Assembly (NCBI GenBank): GCA_963680875.1
Contig: OY804588.1
Location: 80,438,829 to 80,502,828, forward strand
DNA from: Bathymodiolus brooksi
Lineage: Eukaryota; Mollusca; Bivalvia; Mytilida; Modiolidae
DNA length: 64,000 nt
Direction of reading: 5' to 3'
The position numbers and the translations under genes were made by a program. This document shows, piece after piece, positions 33,596 through 44,765 of this stretch (position 1 is the first letter of the stretch; the number at the start of each line of letters is the position of its first letter). A model generated the notes under the pieces. That model was not told where the DNA came from. It did no database searches and was given only the letters and a program-made list of their open reading frames with translations.

Positions 33596-33806
33596 CTAAC
33601 AGGCATTGCCATCACAAGTGGGAAATCTCCCACAGCAGTAAGAATTACGTTTGCATGGGTATCCATACCAACAATCGATACAACGCTTTGCGCTAGTGTC
33701 ACATATGTTGTGTTTCCGGCAGCAATCTTTAGAAGATGAGCACGGTTTTCTGAAGCACCAGACATTTTGGAGTTTCATCCCAGGTTTATCATAATTTTGA
33801 TTGTGA
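33596..33806 (-). CDS. Small cysteine-rich secreted-type peptide, terminal exon (two C-C-CC-C-C frameworks)
   Basis: The minus strand carries a strong acceptor (TTTTCTTTTTACTTTAG) ending at 33807. The frame that follows encodes about 69 residues, ending in GNAC and a TAG stop. It has 12 cysteines spaced C-x4-C-x5-CC-x5-C-x6-C-x2-C-x5-C-x5-CC-x5-C-x4-C, that is, two consecutive C-C-CC-C-C frameworks as in knottin (ICK)-type peptides. Basic residues (Lys, Arg) are frequent. No signal peptide is seen in this exon; it should lie in an upstream exon that I could not place. Possible roles are an antimicrobial or other secreted defence peptide, by analogy only. The overlapping frames at 33529 and 33548 are shadows. 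Confidence 0.6.
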
Positions 33807-34182
33807 CTAAAGTAAAAAGAAAAGCAAATTATATTAATATTGTAAACAGTCAATGAGTATGTGTTCATTTAAATGAGAAAATTCATTTTAGCTGTTAACT
33901 AATTTTTCAAAAAGAACGATTGATAACTCTTGAACTCAAATATACAAATTGAATGAAAAGCAAATTAATGAAGCTTACAATTGGAACAAAATATATTGAA
34001 TATAAATGTGAAATCGTATTTTCCTTTCTGTTGAACAAAATGAAGAAACACAATATTGAAAAAAAAAGAATAATAAATGTGATAATAATTATATCTAACA
34101 TAAGATAAAATAAGAAAACAAATTTGTTTACATGAGAGAAAAAAGACATGGAGAAGTATATTTTTTTTACAAATATCAAGAG

Positions 34183-34464
34183 TCATGCAGCAGTATAATT
34201 TTCATTACTAAACTGTAAACTGGAAATAATGAGGTCAAACCATGCGTCACAAATGGTAGTATTTGTTTGTATACGTACTTCTTTGACAGGAGAGGTTGGT
34301 AAATGACGACAACTCGATTCAAAATCAGAATTCCAGTAGAACTGTTCAAAATATGTCCACGTGTCTTGGATGTTTGTCGTATAGCAAACATGTGTTTCGA
34401 ATAATGGAATTGTGAATAAATGAATGATTACAAATGACGGGGTGGTGTCGTTTTCCATAAGCAA
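34183..34464 (-). CDS. Hypothetical small protein or exon, 93 codons
   Basis: The frame begins with a hydrophobic stretch (SFVIIHLFTIPLF, residues 10-22) and continues with three well-spaced cysteines (in HVCYTT, SSCRHL and TTICDAW). It has a balanced composition unlike the surrounding AT-rich noise. The duplicate segment at 57480-57745 conserves part of the same reading (THVCYTTNIQ) and then breaks with stops. I do not recognise the family. It could equally be an old transposon fragment. Confidence 0.3.
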   Translation of the reverse strand: MLMENDTTPSFVIIHLFTIPLFETHVCYTTNIQDTWTYFEQFYWNSDFESSCRHLPTSPVKEVRIQTNTTICDAWFDLIISSLQFSNENYTAA

Positions 34465-36250
34465 TATAAATCAAATGTACACACATAAAGCATATTCACA
34501 AATATATTGTAGCTTTTCTTGAAGTAAATAGCTATAGTCAGACCAGAGTTATCTTTCTTTATACATGATTACTTCACAGGAAACTCCCATCTGACAATGA
34601 TATGGATGTTGCTATAATTTATCTTTCTTCTACCAGTGGATTACGATACTTCTCTTCTAGGGATAGCTACATTTCAAAATTTGAAAATTTCTTCTATGAC
34701 CACAAAGTCAAAAATATTTTTGTAAGTTGCTAAATTCCGTCGAACGGTATTTTGCGGAATTGTCATGCAGAAATTTAAAACCGTGTTGATTAAAATAATA
34801 CAAATATTTGAAGATCTAAACTAATTCATACACTAATGTATGGTATTATGTTAAGGAAAGATAAGGAAAACTTTCTATAGTCAAGGTGTCGTGGAACGTG
34901 TAAGGTCGACACCTGTCATCCACTCGTAAGCTTCCTGGTATCGGAAATTAAAGAATGTAAATAATTATTAAGAAAATAATGAGGGAACTGATAAAACAAC
35001 AGGTCATCTGCAGTTCTCCATACCTTGCCGTCTTTCATGAGGTGGGGTACATTGAGTAAACCTAAGTCTCAATTAGCACATGTATTGGGTACCGGTAACA
35101 TTGATCGTGCAAGTTGTGAAAAAAGAGTGTAATACGAACCTTTTATCTCAGAGGAAGTTTTCTTACATGTGACCTTGATCGTTATTGCAACAATTGATCT
35201 TCAGTTTTATAGGTATGTTTTGTAGATTGTTGTTTGTCCTTTTGTACCTTTTTCTTTTGGCCATTATGTTGGTTGTTTTTCTTCGATGTATGGATTCTGA
35301 TTATCTCTTTGGTATCTTCAAATTCTTCTTGTCAGTGTTTTTGTTCTAACATGTGATCTTGATCGTCAACAAGTGATTGGTAAGTTGGTGGACAATGTAA
35401 TCATGTAATTTTTAATTTAAGGGGAAAGGGGTCCTTTTTAATCTTGGTTTTTCTAATTTCAAATGTAATTTGGGTTCTATTTTATTTTTTTCTTCTAATT
35501 TTAAATGTAATTTGTAGATGCCATCATTATTGTGGATGGAATAGCAGAAAGGTATTAGTATTAAATCATGCGTGTCTTACAAATGTTATTAGCTATTAAT
35601 CTTAGGAAAGTCTGAAATATTAAAAAAAAAACACGTATAAGAGAATCAGCAAAGATAAGATTTACAAGACACAAATATATTTGATAGAAGCAACTAGAAG
35701 TGAGAGAAATGTGTTATTTCTTTATTTGTAGATACTGACGATTGAGATAAGAATACGACAGTAGTATGCTTTGGCATTTGTACATACTTGTAAGAATACT
35801 TGTAAATATACCTAAATTGCTTCATATAAAGACGATATCTTCTACCTCCCCAGTAACGATTTCGTGGCCGGACACTGTATGATAACATGGCGTATCTAAA
35901 AGCATGAAATCAAACAATGATATCAGTGTTTTTTTTTGTGATAATCTAAAATTGACGTAGATGATATAGGAATGTTTTTAAAAAGTGTTTATGATAAATT
36001 TAAATAAACTTGAACCACGTATTTGAAGACGAAAACACGAGAAAACATAGAGTGTATTTGTCATTTAATAATGTGAATTAAGCTTAGGCTTATATAATTG
36101 GCTTAATCCCGCCGAATTTTATTGAAATGCCTGCAACAAGTCATGAAAACTAACGATCGTGTATATGATGTACATGCATAAATGTATTGATTTCAACGAC
36201 TGAAAACAAATACAACTATATAAATTCAGTAAATCATAAGTATAACTGGG
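34465..36250. repeat. Segmental duplicate of 57770-59560, no gene
   Basis: Collinear with 57770-59560 (for example CCACTCGTAAGCTTCCTGGT / GCCACTCCTAAGCTTCCTGG, CATGAGGTGGGGTAC). Contains a short retroelement-tail-like piece at about 35260-35320. No supported gene. Confidence 0.6.
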
Positions 36251-36254
36251 AATT

Positions 36255-36278
36255 CAAACCACACACAGACACACATAC

Positions 36279-36311
<33 letters not shown>

Positions 36312-36322
36312 GACACACAACA
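36255..36322. repeat. (CA)n microsatellite
   Basis: Interrupted CA/ACAC run of about 60 bp. The duplicate locus at about 59565-59582 has only a short CATA run, so it expanded after duplication. Confidence 0.9.
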
Positions 36323-36618
36323 TGTTTTATATGGTATACTAAAATATATCTAATCACGTTCTTCTTTTAATAACAAATATTCAGACAATGTGTAGAGAAT
36401 ATTCATACATTGTCGGAGAGTATAAATGTTATTTGTAATGGCCATAAAATAGGAACAAAAGACAAACAATGGCCGAAAGAACATTACACAGAACAAAAAA
36501 GATTGAGAATTCAAACTGTTGAAGACAGGATGTCACTGCTCTACTAGTAGTACCCCTCGTCTTGTTCATGTTAACAATACTTTATAAGTCATGAATGAGC
36601 ATTAAAGGACGGATTTAT
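36323..36618 (-). repeat. Duplicated block with antisense retroelement tail (unit 3-4)
   Basis: Parallel to 16140-16560 and 59590-59850 (AAATATTCAGACAATGTG, AAAAAGATTGAGAATTCAAA, CACTGCTCTACTAGTAG). It leads directly into the minisatellite that amplifies its end. Confidence 0.6.
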
Positions 36619-37376
36619 GACTATGACAAGCTTAGTGGGCTCGTGTTTCTCAATCTTTAGTTTTCTCTGTGATTGTGACTATGACAAGTTTAGTGGGGTT
36701 CATGTTTCTCAATTTTTAGTTTTCTCTGGGATTGTGACTATGACAAGTTTAGTGGGGTTCATGTTTCTCAATCTTTAGTTTTCTCTGGGATTGTGACTAT
36801 GACAAGTTTAGTGGGGTTCATGTTTCTCAATCTTTAGTTTTCTCTGGGATTGTGACTATGACAAGTTTAGTGGCGTTCATGTTTCTCAATCTTTAGTTTT
36901 CTCTGGGATTGTGACTATGACAGGTTTAGTGGGGTTCGTGTTTCTCAATCTTTAGTTTTCTCTGTGATTGTGACTATGACAGGTATAGTGGGTTCGTGTT
37001 TCTCAATCTTTAGTTTTCTCTGTGATTGTGACTATGACAGGTTTAGTGGGGTTCATGTTTCTCAATCTTTAGTTTTCTCTGGGATTGTGACTATGACAAG
37101 TTTAGTGGCGGTCATGTTTCTCAATCTTTAGTTTTCTCTGGGATTGTGACTATGACAGGTTTAGTGGGGTTCGTGTTTCTCAATCTTTAGTTTTCTCTGT
37201 GATTGTGACTATGACAGGTATAGTGGGTTCGTGTTTCCCAATCTTTAGATTTCTCTGTAATTGTGACTATGAAAAGTATAGTGGGTTCGTGTTTCTCAAT
37301 CTTTAGTTTTCTCTGTGATTGTGACTATGACAAGTATAGTGGGTTCGTGTTTCTCAATCTTTAGTTTTCTCCGTAC
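36619..37376. repeat. 59-bp minisatellite, 13 units
   Basis: Unit GACTATGACAAGTTTAGTGG, then GGTTCATGTTTCTCAATC and TTTAGTTTTCTCTGTGATTGT. Thirteen units are counted with few differences. Variants of the CAAG/CAGG and GTTTA/GTATA positions recur in alternating groups, as expected from unequal exchange. The unit looks like part of a retroelement tail (GTTCGTGTTTCTCAATC). The paralogous site at 59850-59880 carries a single unit. Confidence 0.93.
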
Positions 37377-37619
37377 GTACCTTACGCTCCCTCTTGAATT
37401 CATCACTGATTGTTTTCATCATCACAAATTAGTTGTTTTCCATCGTACTGCATTACCTACCAGTGTACATGTATACAATTATATATACAGTTACAGATGA
37501 AGTTTAAAATATATAGTATAGCCCTATGCTACTTTACAAATACAATATGTACATGTTTTGATGTAATCTAAACAACAAGAAGTCTTTTTTTCCTGTGAAA
37601 AACCCATACCATATCTATA

Positions 37620-37825
37620 TAATCTAAAACAAAAGTAGGTTTGTTTTCTGTGGAAATTCCTATTACAAATATTTATCTATAGTGATGTGTACTTGACATC
37701 ATATATACAATATGTATATGTATTGATAAAATATAAACAGTAAGAAGTGGTTTTTTTTCCTGTGGAAAAATTCATTACAAATATTCATTTATAGTGACGA
37801 GGACTTGACATCCAGAATGGCAGGT
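37620..37825 (+). promoter_or_regulatory. Candidate first-exon modules of copy 4 (kB-like site; ATGGCAG|GTAATG)
   Basis: GGAAATTCC at 37652-37660, then a second related module with ATGGCAG at 37817-37823 followed by GTAATG, a good 5' splice donor. Joined to the main exon, the phase fits: ATG GCA G plus AC GAT restores Met-Ala-Asp-Asp in front of the conserved exon. Copies in units 3 (25934) and 5 (47028) have lost the GT. Unit 6 has lost the ATGGCAG. Confidence 0.4.
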
Positions 37826-38174
37826 AATGTCAATTCTTTACTTACGATATTTAGTAAACAATTAAGATTCTGTAAAACAACAAACACACATTTGATGTAA
37901 TATAAATTAGACAATATTGACATTACGAAATAAAATTATAAATTTCTGTGTTTAAATAAACAATAAGGGGTAAAGATGCTTGTTCACGTTTAATGAGGTT
38001 GTGCTAAAATATAATCTGGTGTCACATTTTAACTTATAGTTATCTTATCTTGTGCAGATGATTTTAATTAGAAAGCTTCAGAGATGACAAGTTAGCGGGG
38101 CCATTAATACATAATAGATGAGCAAAAGATTGTCTTGCATCACCCATGGCTGAAGGTTTTTAAGGGTGGGTAGG

Positions 38175-38400
38175 GGCTATGCTGTAACGTCACCTGCAAC
38201 AATATATCCGCTATAGCATGTCGGTCAGTTGTATATGTGGAGGGAACCAAAGTACCCGGTGAAAATCACCGACCTCCCGCAAGTTACTTTCATCACATAA
38301 TGTTGTATCGGATACACTTCGCCATTGGCGGGATTCGAAGTCACAGCGTAAGTTGTTATAGGCACTGATAGGTAGCTGTAAATCCACTATGTTGTTGTTC
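38175..38400 (-). mobile_element. SINE, family B
   Basis: Body (AATATATCCGCTATAGCATG, GGGAACCAAAGTACCCGGTG) and tRNA-like side (GGCGGGATTCGAAGTCACAG on the plus strand) are present, at the same place as in units 3, 5 and 6. Confidence 0.7.
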
Positions 38401-38404
38401 GTTA

Positions 38405-38530
38405 AAGGGACTTAAAGGAGAAGGAGATGGGTTTTCTTGATTAAAGGAGAAATTTTCTTGATTAAAGGTGAAGTCGGTTACTTAATGAAACTAGAGGGCG
38501 GTCCTTAATTAAAGGAATGGAAGGGGACGT
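38405..38530. repeat. TTAAAGGAGA / TTGATTAAAGG block
   Basis: Same purine-rich phrases as 26490-26605 and 60885-60990. Confidence 0.6.
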
Positions 38531-38799
38531 TCAAATTGTTATAGTTTCATATTATAATCGGGTGGTATCAACTCTTTATTAAAACACTTTCCACGAATTA
38601 CTGGTATGGATGAAACATTAACTACAAAGTCAAGAAATTCTGAAAAGGCCATTCAAACATTTCAGAATGTTTACCAATTAAACTAGTATATTCAGAATTT
38701 CTGAACTTGGTAGTGATTATATATGTATTATATATGTTTCAGCATGTATATAATCAACGAGATTAAGGAAATCCCTTTTCTATAAATAATATATTTCAG

Positions 38800-38968
38800 C
38801 ATGTATATGTTATGAGTGGTTTTTCGATTTTTTTGTTCTTTGTAACTGCTATTTATTTTTGTGCAGTGTATGTCGGTCACAAGCGCACTAGAGCTTGTGT
38901 TTGTATGTGTTGCTTTAGCATGCAGACTTTGAATACAACTTATCTTACCTTATCCTATCAACATGATA
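38800..38968 (+). mobile_element. Retroposon 3' end with (TTATC)n tail
   Basis: TAACTGCTATTTATTTTTGTG, GTCGGTCACAAGCGCACTAG, GAATACAACTTATC and then imperfect TTATC repeats. A parallel copy lies at 61290-61456; unit 5 keeps mainly the TTATC tail (50305-50372). The tail is typical of LINE- or SINE-type retroposons. Confidence 0.55.
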
Positions 38969-38999
38969 TTTAATTGTCTACAATATATAAATGGATCGA

Positions 39000-39094
39000 T
39001 TTAATCTAAAAGAGAATAGTTTTGTTTTCTGTGGAAATTCCTATTACAGATATTTATTGATAGTGACGTGTACTTGCCATCAAGGATGGCATGT
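39000..39094 (+). promoter_or_regulatory. Candidate first-exon module of copy 4, proximal (kB-like site, ATGGCAT|GT)
   Basis: GGAAATTCC at 39033-39041, TATTTATTGATAG, then ATGGCAT at 39086-39092 with GTAATA after it, about 0.84 kb before the main exon. Same layout as 27631-27687 and 61527-61588. Confidence 0.4.
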
Positions 39095-39931
39095 AATATA
39101 TATTCCTAAACTTACAATGTCGAGTGGTAAATTAAAATAATGTTCCACAACATTACTTACCTGTATAGCACAAATATATATTAAATTATACACCATGAGA
39201 CGTGATTCTACGTGTAGCGGTGCTTAGATAAAAAGGGGTTCTTAATTAGTGAAACGGTGGTTTATTAATTCCAAAATAGGGAATTATTTATTTATAAAAT
39301 ATGGTTTTCCTTAATTTCGCTGGGATTTGGCTCTCGGATATCCGTTGTGTTTTCCTTTTCGTCAAATATCGTCACAAGCCCTCATGCATATATTCTGGAA
39401 ATTTAAAAATCAAATGTATTTATATTTATTTTTGTCTGATATGAAAATGGTGTTTTCGTAGTGTTAGCAACAGTATGCAAATATCTTATTGTTTTTACAA
39501 TTACAATACATTCGCCATAATATAATAGTTGTACATTTACCAATCATTGTATGTAATAAATTAAGATGTGTAGCACATACATACTAAAAAAGAAGATATC
39601 AAATTTGATGCGCACGGCGCGTTTCTGGAATAACCGTCATCAGGTACGCTGAAACGCCAACATATTTGAAAATCCCTTAATTTAAAAGACGTAAACAAGA
39701 TAGGCAAACTCGGCTAAGTTCACATATCATTGACAGACAACTCTTTGAACCTATATAAGCCATCACAAGTTTGCACATGTTCAAATGTAGTGTATTTAAG
39801 GGATGCTATTCCAAAATTGTATTGCAGCTTAACTGACAATAACATGTAATTATCGTTACTGATCCCTACAGAAATATTTGTTATATAATTTAAGTCATTT
39901 CTAACATACGTATAATTGGTTTATAATGTAG

Positions 39932-40556
39932 ACGATAATCAATCACCTGACACATCTGTACCGTTGTATCGTTATAGATCGTTGTATGTGTCATCATATT
40001 GTTGGTAGCGAGAAAACAGTGAAGACTAGGAGAATGTTTAAAGTAATATGAAAGGCGAATATCGTGGAATTTTTGGATTAAATATTTTTACTTAAAATGC
40101 CACTTAGTTTAACTAAAATCAACTGCATAACATTAAAAATCCGCTAAAAAGCAGAATTTATGAGCAAATCACAAAATATATGACAGCAGATAATTATGTT
40201 GTGCACAACAGTAATGCAAATGATGTGCGCGTGACCCATGACTTGAACTCTTTCGGGGAGATTGAGTAACGGGTGTGTTCGATTTGTGTTTAAATTATCT
40301 CCATTTTGTAATGATAAGACTATTTATAATATATTTATCTTATTAAAGCATTGACAAACTTCCGCAAATAAAATTTGTTAAGAAATTTGCAGAATCAAAA
40401 TAATAACCATACCATTGCAAGGTGACGAATGCTTTATATATAATGCTTAATGTTTACATTTTCAACTCGTTCAAGGAACCATTGGCTATTAACCGTATGG
40501 CCTACTTAGTATAACTTTGATGTTTGAAATATAAAAAGGTATAACTTTTGATCATG

Positions 40557-40591
<35 letters not shown>

Positions 40592-43038
40592 GAGCTTTTT
40601 GATTGGCAACCACCAAGCGAGACATATCCAAACACGCTCCTGTTAGAGAAAGTGATTGAATTAGTTGACGATGGATACAAAATGAGATTTAGACATATCC
40701 AGGTTTGCTCCACTGGGATTCGAGCTTATGAAAATAGGAATTAAATTTAATAAGTTTTCAATACTTTATATAGTCAACAAAAGGAATAATATAACAGAAC
40801 ATACAAATCAACAATTGTAAAAGCTTCGAATAAATACTGCACAAAAAATAGATGCAAAAACGGCTGTAAAATACCAATATAAAAAATAACATAGGTAGCA
40901 CTGAGGTTCGAATGTAAAAAATCAACCCAGAAAAACAGCTAACAAAAATTTTATATTTTAAAGCATTCTGGGATTAGAGCTAATCTAAATTTAAAGCCGA
41001 AAATTAACCAAATTTATTCTCCCATTTTAAGCTATCCCAAAAACAAATAGATTGGGTACTACTCCTAGAGAAGCAGGATCAAAAGTTATACCAAGTAGGC
41101 CATACTGTTAATAGCCAATGGTTCCTTGAACAAGTTGAAAATGTAAATATTAAACATTATATAAAACACGATCGACAATCGTCGGACCAAAACTTTTCTT
41201 CACGAGGTCATGATTGGCAATCATCGGAACAAAGCAACCGAAAGTTAATCAGTCTCCACAACAATGGCGAGGACGAAAAACATGCACACGGATGTTCAGA
41301 TTTCTAGTTGTTGGGAACATATTTCGACTTCAAACATGCATGATTAGCTTAGTAAAGTTACCACCGTATTCCAATTGAATTTTCAGGGAAATATTTTCTT
41401 CACCCAAAACTGGTGTAATATTACTTTAATACAATGAAAGATAATATGTTCCATAATGAAGTATTTACCCAGATGACAAGTGGAAGCAGTGGTGAAGGTT
41501 TTCAAAATGAAAGGGAGTGACATAGATATTATGAATGTTTTAAAGATGTTAATGTTTATAAAGGGTCTGATGTCTTTTATGGACTGTGCTTGTCAGACAA
41601 AGATGGTTACGTAGATGTAGCATTCACTTTGCATTCAAGACAATGGATATCAATCGCTAACCAATGGGTAACAAGATCTAATAGTTCATGGCCTAGTAGT
41701 GATGTAAAGTCATAGATCATAGATCGCGGAGTTCTGTTTGTTCTTATCGGTTCTAAAGGATCTAAGAACGAACACATCGAATGGCGTATATCTTTCTTTG
41801 TCGGTGAACAAATATTGATGCACTCTTTCACTCTTACACAATTACTCTGCTATGATTTGATGAAATTATTGATCAAAGACGTAGCTAACATGGAAAATCG
41901 CTGTAAAGATTTAATCTGTTCATTTTATATCAAAAATATAATATTTTGGATATCAGAAGAAATACCGTTATCAATATGATGCCCCGAAAATCGCATTTCC
42001 TGTTTCATGAGATGCTTCAGAAGACTCATTTATTGCCTTGAATATTTCTTCATTACATTATTCCTAAAATCAATATGTTTGAGAATAGAATAGAAGAACA
42101 GGAACGACAACTATTACTGGGACATCTAAATGCATTGTGGGATTACGGATGGCGTAGTGTCCTCTTGTCTGAATAATTTGCTACGTTTCCATTACTACGG
42201 AACCGTATATATAATAACGCCGAAGCACACGCTGGATATATCAAACGTATATTATGTTCAACAAGTGTTCATACGGCAGCAGCATTTGATAAAAGTTCAT
42301 ACAAAAAAGCAGTTTATTTTATTCGTCAGTCTCAGAGATTAAAATCTTATTATCGTTATTTCATGAGTATGATATGTAGTCAGGCTGTACAATGTGAACC
42401 TGTCCTTAGTGTGAATAGAAACAAAGACAAATACAATCAATACCGAAGACGTCTATGTTACCTTACACAGAACGTACATAATGACGCTGTGTCTGGTTGG
42501 TTAATGTTGGTCTCGTTTGACTACAAGATGAAACAATATAATTCGGTTTTTTATATTTTATATTATGCATTATCAAAGTGTACACCAGAAAGTATACAAT
42601 CAAAAAATCTTTTCGGATTGGAAATCCGAATTAATCAAAACAAGAACAGTACAAAGTGTATGTGCAACACAAATACTAAAACTATTACGTGTTAGTTCTG
42701 TTGAATTCACTCGACAATCTCCATTGATTCGTGAAGAATTAGATTTAGAAGTTGCCAATGGTACCTATTATCTACCACCTGTAGCATATTCACATTTTTT
42801 ACTATTTCTCTGTCATTTTCGCCTAAACATTGCAAACGAGTACTATAATTCATTTAGAGATCTACAACTCACAATATCAGAGAATTATGTGATATTTAGT
42901 TATATAGACAAGTCTAACTCGTACAATTGCCTTGGAGTAGCTTATCAACTTATTGGAAAACGTGAATTAGCTGAACATGCGTTTCATCAGGCTATAGAAA
43001 TTCCCCTAACATGGAATTGTGCTTTACAGAGACTGTAA
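39932..43038 (+). pseudogene. Mab-21/cGLR-TPR pseudogene, copy 4, split by a mobile element
   Basis: The exon starts after TAG (39929-39931), is frame-shifted by an extra TAGATCGTTG-like duplication at about 39976, and is interrupted at 40038-40041 by a 1.38-kb element. It resumes at 41430 with the GS region (SGSSGEG). A deletion of about 190 bp joins the VNVY region to the HGPC region near 41560. Stops follow at about 41713 (a TAG after the Lys-Ser codons), 41976 (TGA in place of a Trp codon) and 42174, plus a small deletion near 42045 and a frame change near 42590. The TPR-like end (to the stop at 43036-43038) is still readable. Frames at 42130, 42363 and 42565 are pieces of this gene. Confidence 0.9.
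40042..41425 (-). mobile_element. TTAA-flanked non-autonomous element with internal inverted arms
   Basis: The element is flanked by TTAA on both sides (40038-40041, 41426-41429); the intact paralogs have a single TTTAAT there. Termini are inverted: AGTAATAT at the left, ATATTACT at the right. Sequences of about 100 bp or more near 40443-40550 and 41075-41170 are inverted copies of each other (TTCAACTCGTTCAAGGAACC / GGTTCCTTGAACAAGTTGAA), giving a fold-back structure. A (TGTC)n microsatellite sits between them at 40554-40591. The TTAA target is typical of piggyBac-type transposition, but the tips do not resemble a piggyBac terminus I know. No transposase is present. Confidence 0.75.
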
Positions 43039-43235
43039 ATGGAGATAAAAAACAATCACAAGAAATGACTGAACTGGTTCATTATAATACTATAAATTAA
43101 TAGCTAACATCTGTTTAAAATTAATGTCAAGACTTATGATTCTATGGACATTGTTTAGAACAAGTAAGTCGTGTAGTGCTTACTGACAAATACATTATTT
43201 GAATGTAAATATTTGACAATTTCAAAGCAAAACTG

Positions 43236-43332
43236 TGTCCTTGTTGTCGGTATGTCCTTGTTGTCGTTGTCCGTGTCGTTGTCGTCGTTTTCCTTGTCAT
43301 CGCTGTCGTCGTTATCGTCGGTCTTTCGAAAA
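43236..43332. repeat. GTC/GTT trinucleotide tract, unit 4
   Basis: TTGTCGTTGTCCGTGTCGTT and similar. The minus-strand Asp/Asn-rich 74-codon frame here is tract translation. Confidence 0.8.
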
Positions 43333-43559
43333 TATTGATTACAGGTGATCAGTTTAACGTTTACAAATATTATTGACAACGGATAAAGATTGAGAGCGAA
43401 TTAAGGTGCTATATAGAGCCCTACTCATTTCCAAATAAAAGGCCTGAGTGTGCAATATGATATTTGGTTTCTGTTTTGGAAGGTGGAGTTTTTATTGTTT
43501 TTTTGAATTTTAATGGCGTTTTTGCAATCGAAATAAAGGAGGCCAAGTTATGTTAGAGT

Positions 43560-43805
43560 TACGGTTTTTAAAGCCACTTTCAACAATATTTAAATTATAT
43601 CGTGGTCGTTAGTTTTATTGATGGATGAAACCGGAGTACCCGGAGAAACCAGTCGGCCAGTAGCAAATCACTGACAAACTTTGTCACATAATGAGCACAC
43701 CTCGTCTGAGCTGGATTCGAACTCACAACGCTATACTGGTGTTAGACACTGATTGCACAGGTAGTGTTGTAAATCCAACTACCATACGATCACGACAACG
43801 AAGAC
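43560..43805 (-). mobile_element. SINE, family B
   Basis: Body (ATTTAAATTATATCGTGGTC, AACCGGAGTACCCGGAGAAA), B-box side (GGATTCGAACTCACAACGC on the plus strand) and right end (ACTACCATACGATCACGAC). One of the more complete copies. Confidence 0.8.
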
Positions 43806-43829
43806 CTATTTTTTGTATATCTTCATTAT

Positions 43830-43960
43830 TGATGGATCATACACAATATTGCTATTTTATTTCGAATGGTGGCTAATATGGGCCTAAAATCCTCAATTGT
43901 ATTACCGTTTCCGAGATAAACTTCACGGAAAGGGCCCATTTTCAATATTTACACATTTGT
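43830..43960. repeat. Shared 3' flank block
   Basis: ATTGATGGATCATACA, TTTCGAATGGTGGCTAATAT and GAGATAAACTTCACGGAA correspond to 30520-30665 and 54370-54500. Confidence 0.65.
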
Positions 43961-43979
43961 TTAGGTCACATTGCATTTG

Positions 43980-44765
43980 ACCATCACGTGGCGCCCGTCG
44001 TCTGTCGTGCGTTCACTTTTCACATCTGAATCCTTTCCTCTCAACCCGCTGAGCCAAATTCACCGAAACATCTATGGAAGGTCCACTATAAACATTGTTC
44101 ATGTATTCCCGATTCGCGAAAATAAAACAAGGCCGCCACAGGCAATTCTTGATTCTGATTTGGTCGAGTTCTAAAAATATTCTACTCTGACATCGCTTGG
44201 CGAAATGAAACGAAACGTAGGGAGCATCAATAGAAAGTTTTTTTCTAAACATTATTCATCTTGTCTCGATCCATGAACAAACATGGCCGCAACAGGCAAT
44301 ATTGTGTCTGATCGGTCAATATCTAAGAAATATTCTCCTCTGAAACTGCTTGGTCTAATGAAATTAATCAATGGAAGGTCCCCTATAGCGATTGCTCATT
44401 TCGTCCGGATCCGTTAGTAAACATGGCCGCCACAGACAATTCTAGTTTTCTGATTGGTCGATTTCTAAAGAAAAGAATCTTCTTTCCTGAAACCTCTTGG
44501 TCAAATGAACCGAATCTATACAGGAAGCATCTATGGGAGGTCCTCTATGACAATTGCTCATTTAGTTACGATCAGTAAACAAACATGGCCACTATAGGCA
44601 ATTTTTATTTCTGGTTGGTCTATTTCTAAAAATTGGTCTCCTCTGAACCCGCTTGGCCAAATGCACCGAACTTTGGTAGGAATCACCTATCGAAGGTTCT
44701 GTATAAAGCTTCGTCAAAGCAAAATGAAAGGTGAGCGATACACGCTCAGACCACTGAGCCTCTAG
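43980..44765. repeat. GGTCGATTTCTAAAA tandem repeat, about 4-5 units
   Basis: Starts at CATCACGTGGCGCCCGTCGT / CTGTCGTGCGTTC and continues with units as at 21868-23265 (CCGATTCGCGAAAATAAAAC and AAACATGGCCGCCACAG variants). Frames inside (43971, 44013) are repeat translation. Confidence 0.82.

Noticed and set aside
33529..33765. 78-codon frame overlapping the cysteine-rich exon
   Set aside because: Alternative frame without the splice-site link or cysteine pattern; the other frame explains the conservation better.
43155..43379. Asp/Asn-rich 74-codon minus-strand protein
   Set aside because: Produced by the GTC/GTT trinucleotide tract.
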